A stretch of DNA of 64,000 nt from Brachypodius melanocephalos. Lineage: Eukaryota > Chordata > Aves > Passeriformes > Pycnonotidae. The notes beneath the pieces were generated by a model. That model was not told the DNA's origin. It saw only the letters and a program-made list of their open reading frames with translations, and did not search any database. Position numbers and translations under genes: made by a program. This document shows positions 63,540 to 64,000 of the stretch, one piece after another (the stretch's first letter is position 1; each line of letters begins with the position of its first letter). Location of the stretch: positions 126,754-190,753 of the forward strand of contig VZSR01003806.1 in the NCBI GenBank assembly GCA_013398615.1, written 5' to 3'.

Positions 63540-63980
63540 AAATGACATAGGAGAGGAAAGGGGATCACCAGTTCTGGGTCCAGCATTGATCCAGCCAATA
63601 GGGTGTCCAAGGTTCTGGTGGTGCCACCCAAGCTTTGTAGGGGTACCGTTTTAAAGGTGAATTTCCACTAATCCACTGGGATTAGGTTTCTCACTCTTCA
63701 TGTAAATAAGTGAGCAGGTGCATTCCATTCTTCTGGACCTTTCTGGAAATGGGTTGAGGGTCTTTGAGGGTCTTTTGATCGGCTTGACCCCCCCCTCTAC
63801 TGGATTGACCCTCAGTCGACAGTTCACGCCTGATCCTTGACCCCACTTCTGCCTGTCCGCTGTCCTTTATGTCACCATGGACCAGAACAGGGAGGTGGGT
63901 TCCAGAAAGGTGCTGCTCTACTTTCCGACAGCCCCTCTTTCTAGCCCCATCCTGTTCTTACTTGCCCACTTGAATAGCCA
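63540..63980. other. GC-richer unassigned sequence at the right edge
   Basis: The composition shifts from AT-rich intron to mixed, cytosine-rich text, with a run of C near 63789 and a repeated TTGAGGGTC phrase (63755-63775). A 28-residue plus-strand stretch ending VGVPF (to 63654) precedes it. It looks unlike its neighbours and may be a transposable-element fragment or a regulatory element. I could not match it to a family. Confidence 0.3.
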
Positions 63981-64000
63981 TCAGCATTGAGGCATAACAA

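Larger units (their letters stand above)
14090..64000 (-). other. MCPH1: MCPH1 intron 12 (partial), hosting ANGPT2
   Basis: No further MCPH1 exon is recognisable to the right of exon 13. In human and other amniotes ANGPT2 lies within the intron before exon 13 on the opposite strand. The same order and orientations are seen here: MCPH1 exons on minus at 12-14 kb and ANGPT2 exon 1 on plus at 47 kb. The stretch from 14.1 to 46.5 kb is non-coding, AT-rich DNA with repeats listed separately. The placement of exon 12 beyond the right edge is inference from conserved gene structure. Confidence 0.75.
47337..64000 (+). other. ANGPT2: ANGPT2 intron 1 (partial)
   Basis: From the donor at 47337 to the window edge I find no sequence encoding the next angiopoietin exon (the coiled-coil segment beginning near ENYIQDNMKK in human). 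A long first intron is usual for this gene. The stretch is AT-rich with two CR1 copies, simple repeats and an assembly gap. ORFs such as 58613-59050 (145 codons, plus strand) show no domain or conserved-looking motif and include a lysine run from an A tract. Confidence 0.75.

Noticed and set aside
47337..64000. ANGPT2 exon 2
   Set aside because: I searched by eye for the coiled-coil sequence after LMK and found no match. It is expected beyond the window.
1..64000. CRISPR arrays, tRNA or rRNA genes, operons
   Set aside because: No regular spacer arrays or recognisable tRNA or rRNA sequence were seen, and the genome type is vertebrate nuclear.

Overview
This is a vertebrate, almost certainly avian, nuclear window. 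It is AT-rich, intron-dominated DNA with two CpG islands, spliced genes and several CR1 (chicken repeat 1) LINE fragments of the bird type. There is also one avian-type ERV LTR fragment and a 100-N assembly gap. Nothing points to bacteria, phage or operons. The species cannot be fixed from the sequence; a passerine is plausible but unproven.

Three loci can be supported. (1) At the left edge, a CpG island (about 500-1050) lies beside a minus-strand open exon (about 46-391). Together they look like the 5' end of a gene I do not recognise that runs off the window to the left. (2) The last two coding exons of MCPH1 (microcephalin) are on the minus strand. Exon 13 (13852-14089) encodes most of the C-terminal BRCT domain. 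Exon 14 (11937-11992) encodes the last 18 residues, the first of them shared with exon 13, and is followed by a short 3'UTR with two AATAAA signals and a GU-rich downstream element. Splice phases match across the 13/14 junction. (3) ANGPT2 (angiopoietin-2) is on the plus strand. Its promoter CpG island is at about 46580-47230 and its first coding exon at 47052-47336. The rest of the gene lies beyond the right edge.

Layout: 1-1060 is the unidentified left gene and its CpG island. 1060-11720 is intergenic with no supported gene. 11730-14089 is the MCPH1 3' end. 14090 to the right edge is inferred to be MCPH1 intron 12, with ANGPT2 nested inside it on the opposite strand, as in other amniotes. 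47337-64000 is therefore also ANGPT2 intron 1. Repeats are an old CR1/L3 copy with an LTR fragment abutting it (21350-22086), CR1 fragments at about 28980-29597, 52866-53066 and 57471-58350 (the last interrupted by the gap), and several microsatellites and homopolymer tracts.

The two named genes act in different processes: MCPH1 in the DNA-damage response and chromosome condensation, ANGPT2 as a secreted TIE2 ligand in vessel remodelling. Their link here is positional. No new biological system is evident. The points most worth a second look are the unidentified left gene, the ANGPT2 promoter features (TATA box, palindromic ACGTG site, short uORF), and two sites where overlapping inverted repeats could form mutually exclusive hairpins.
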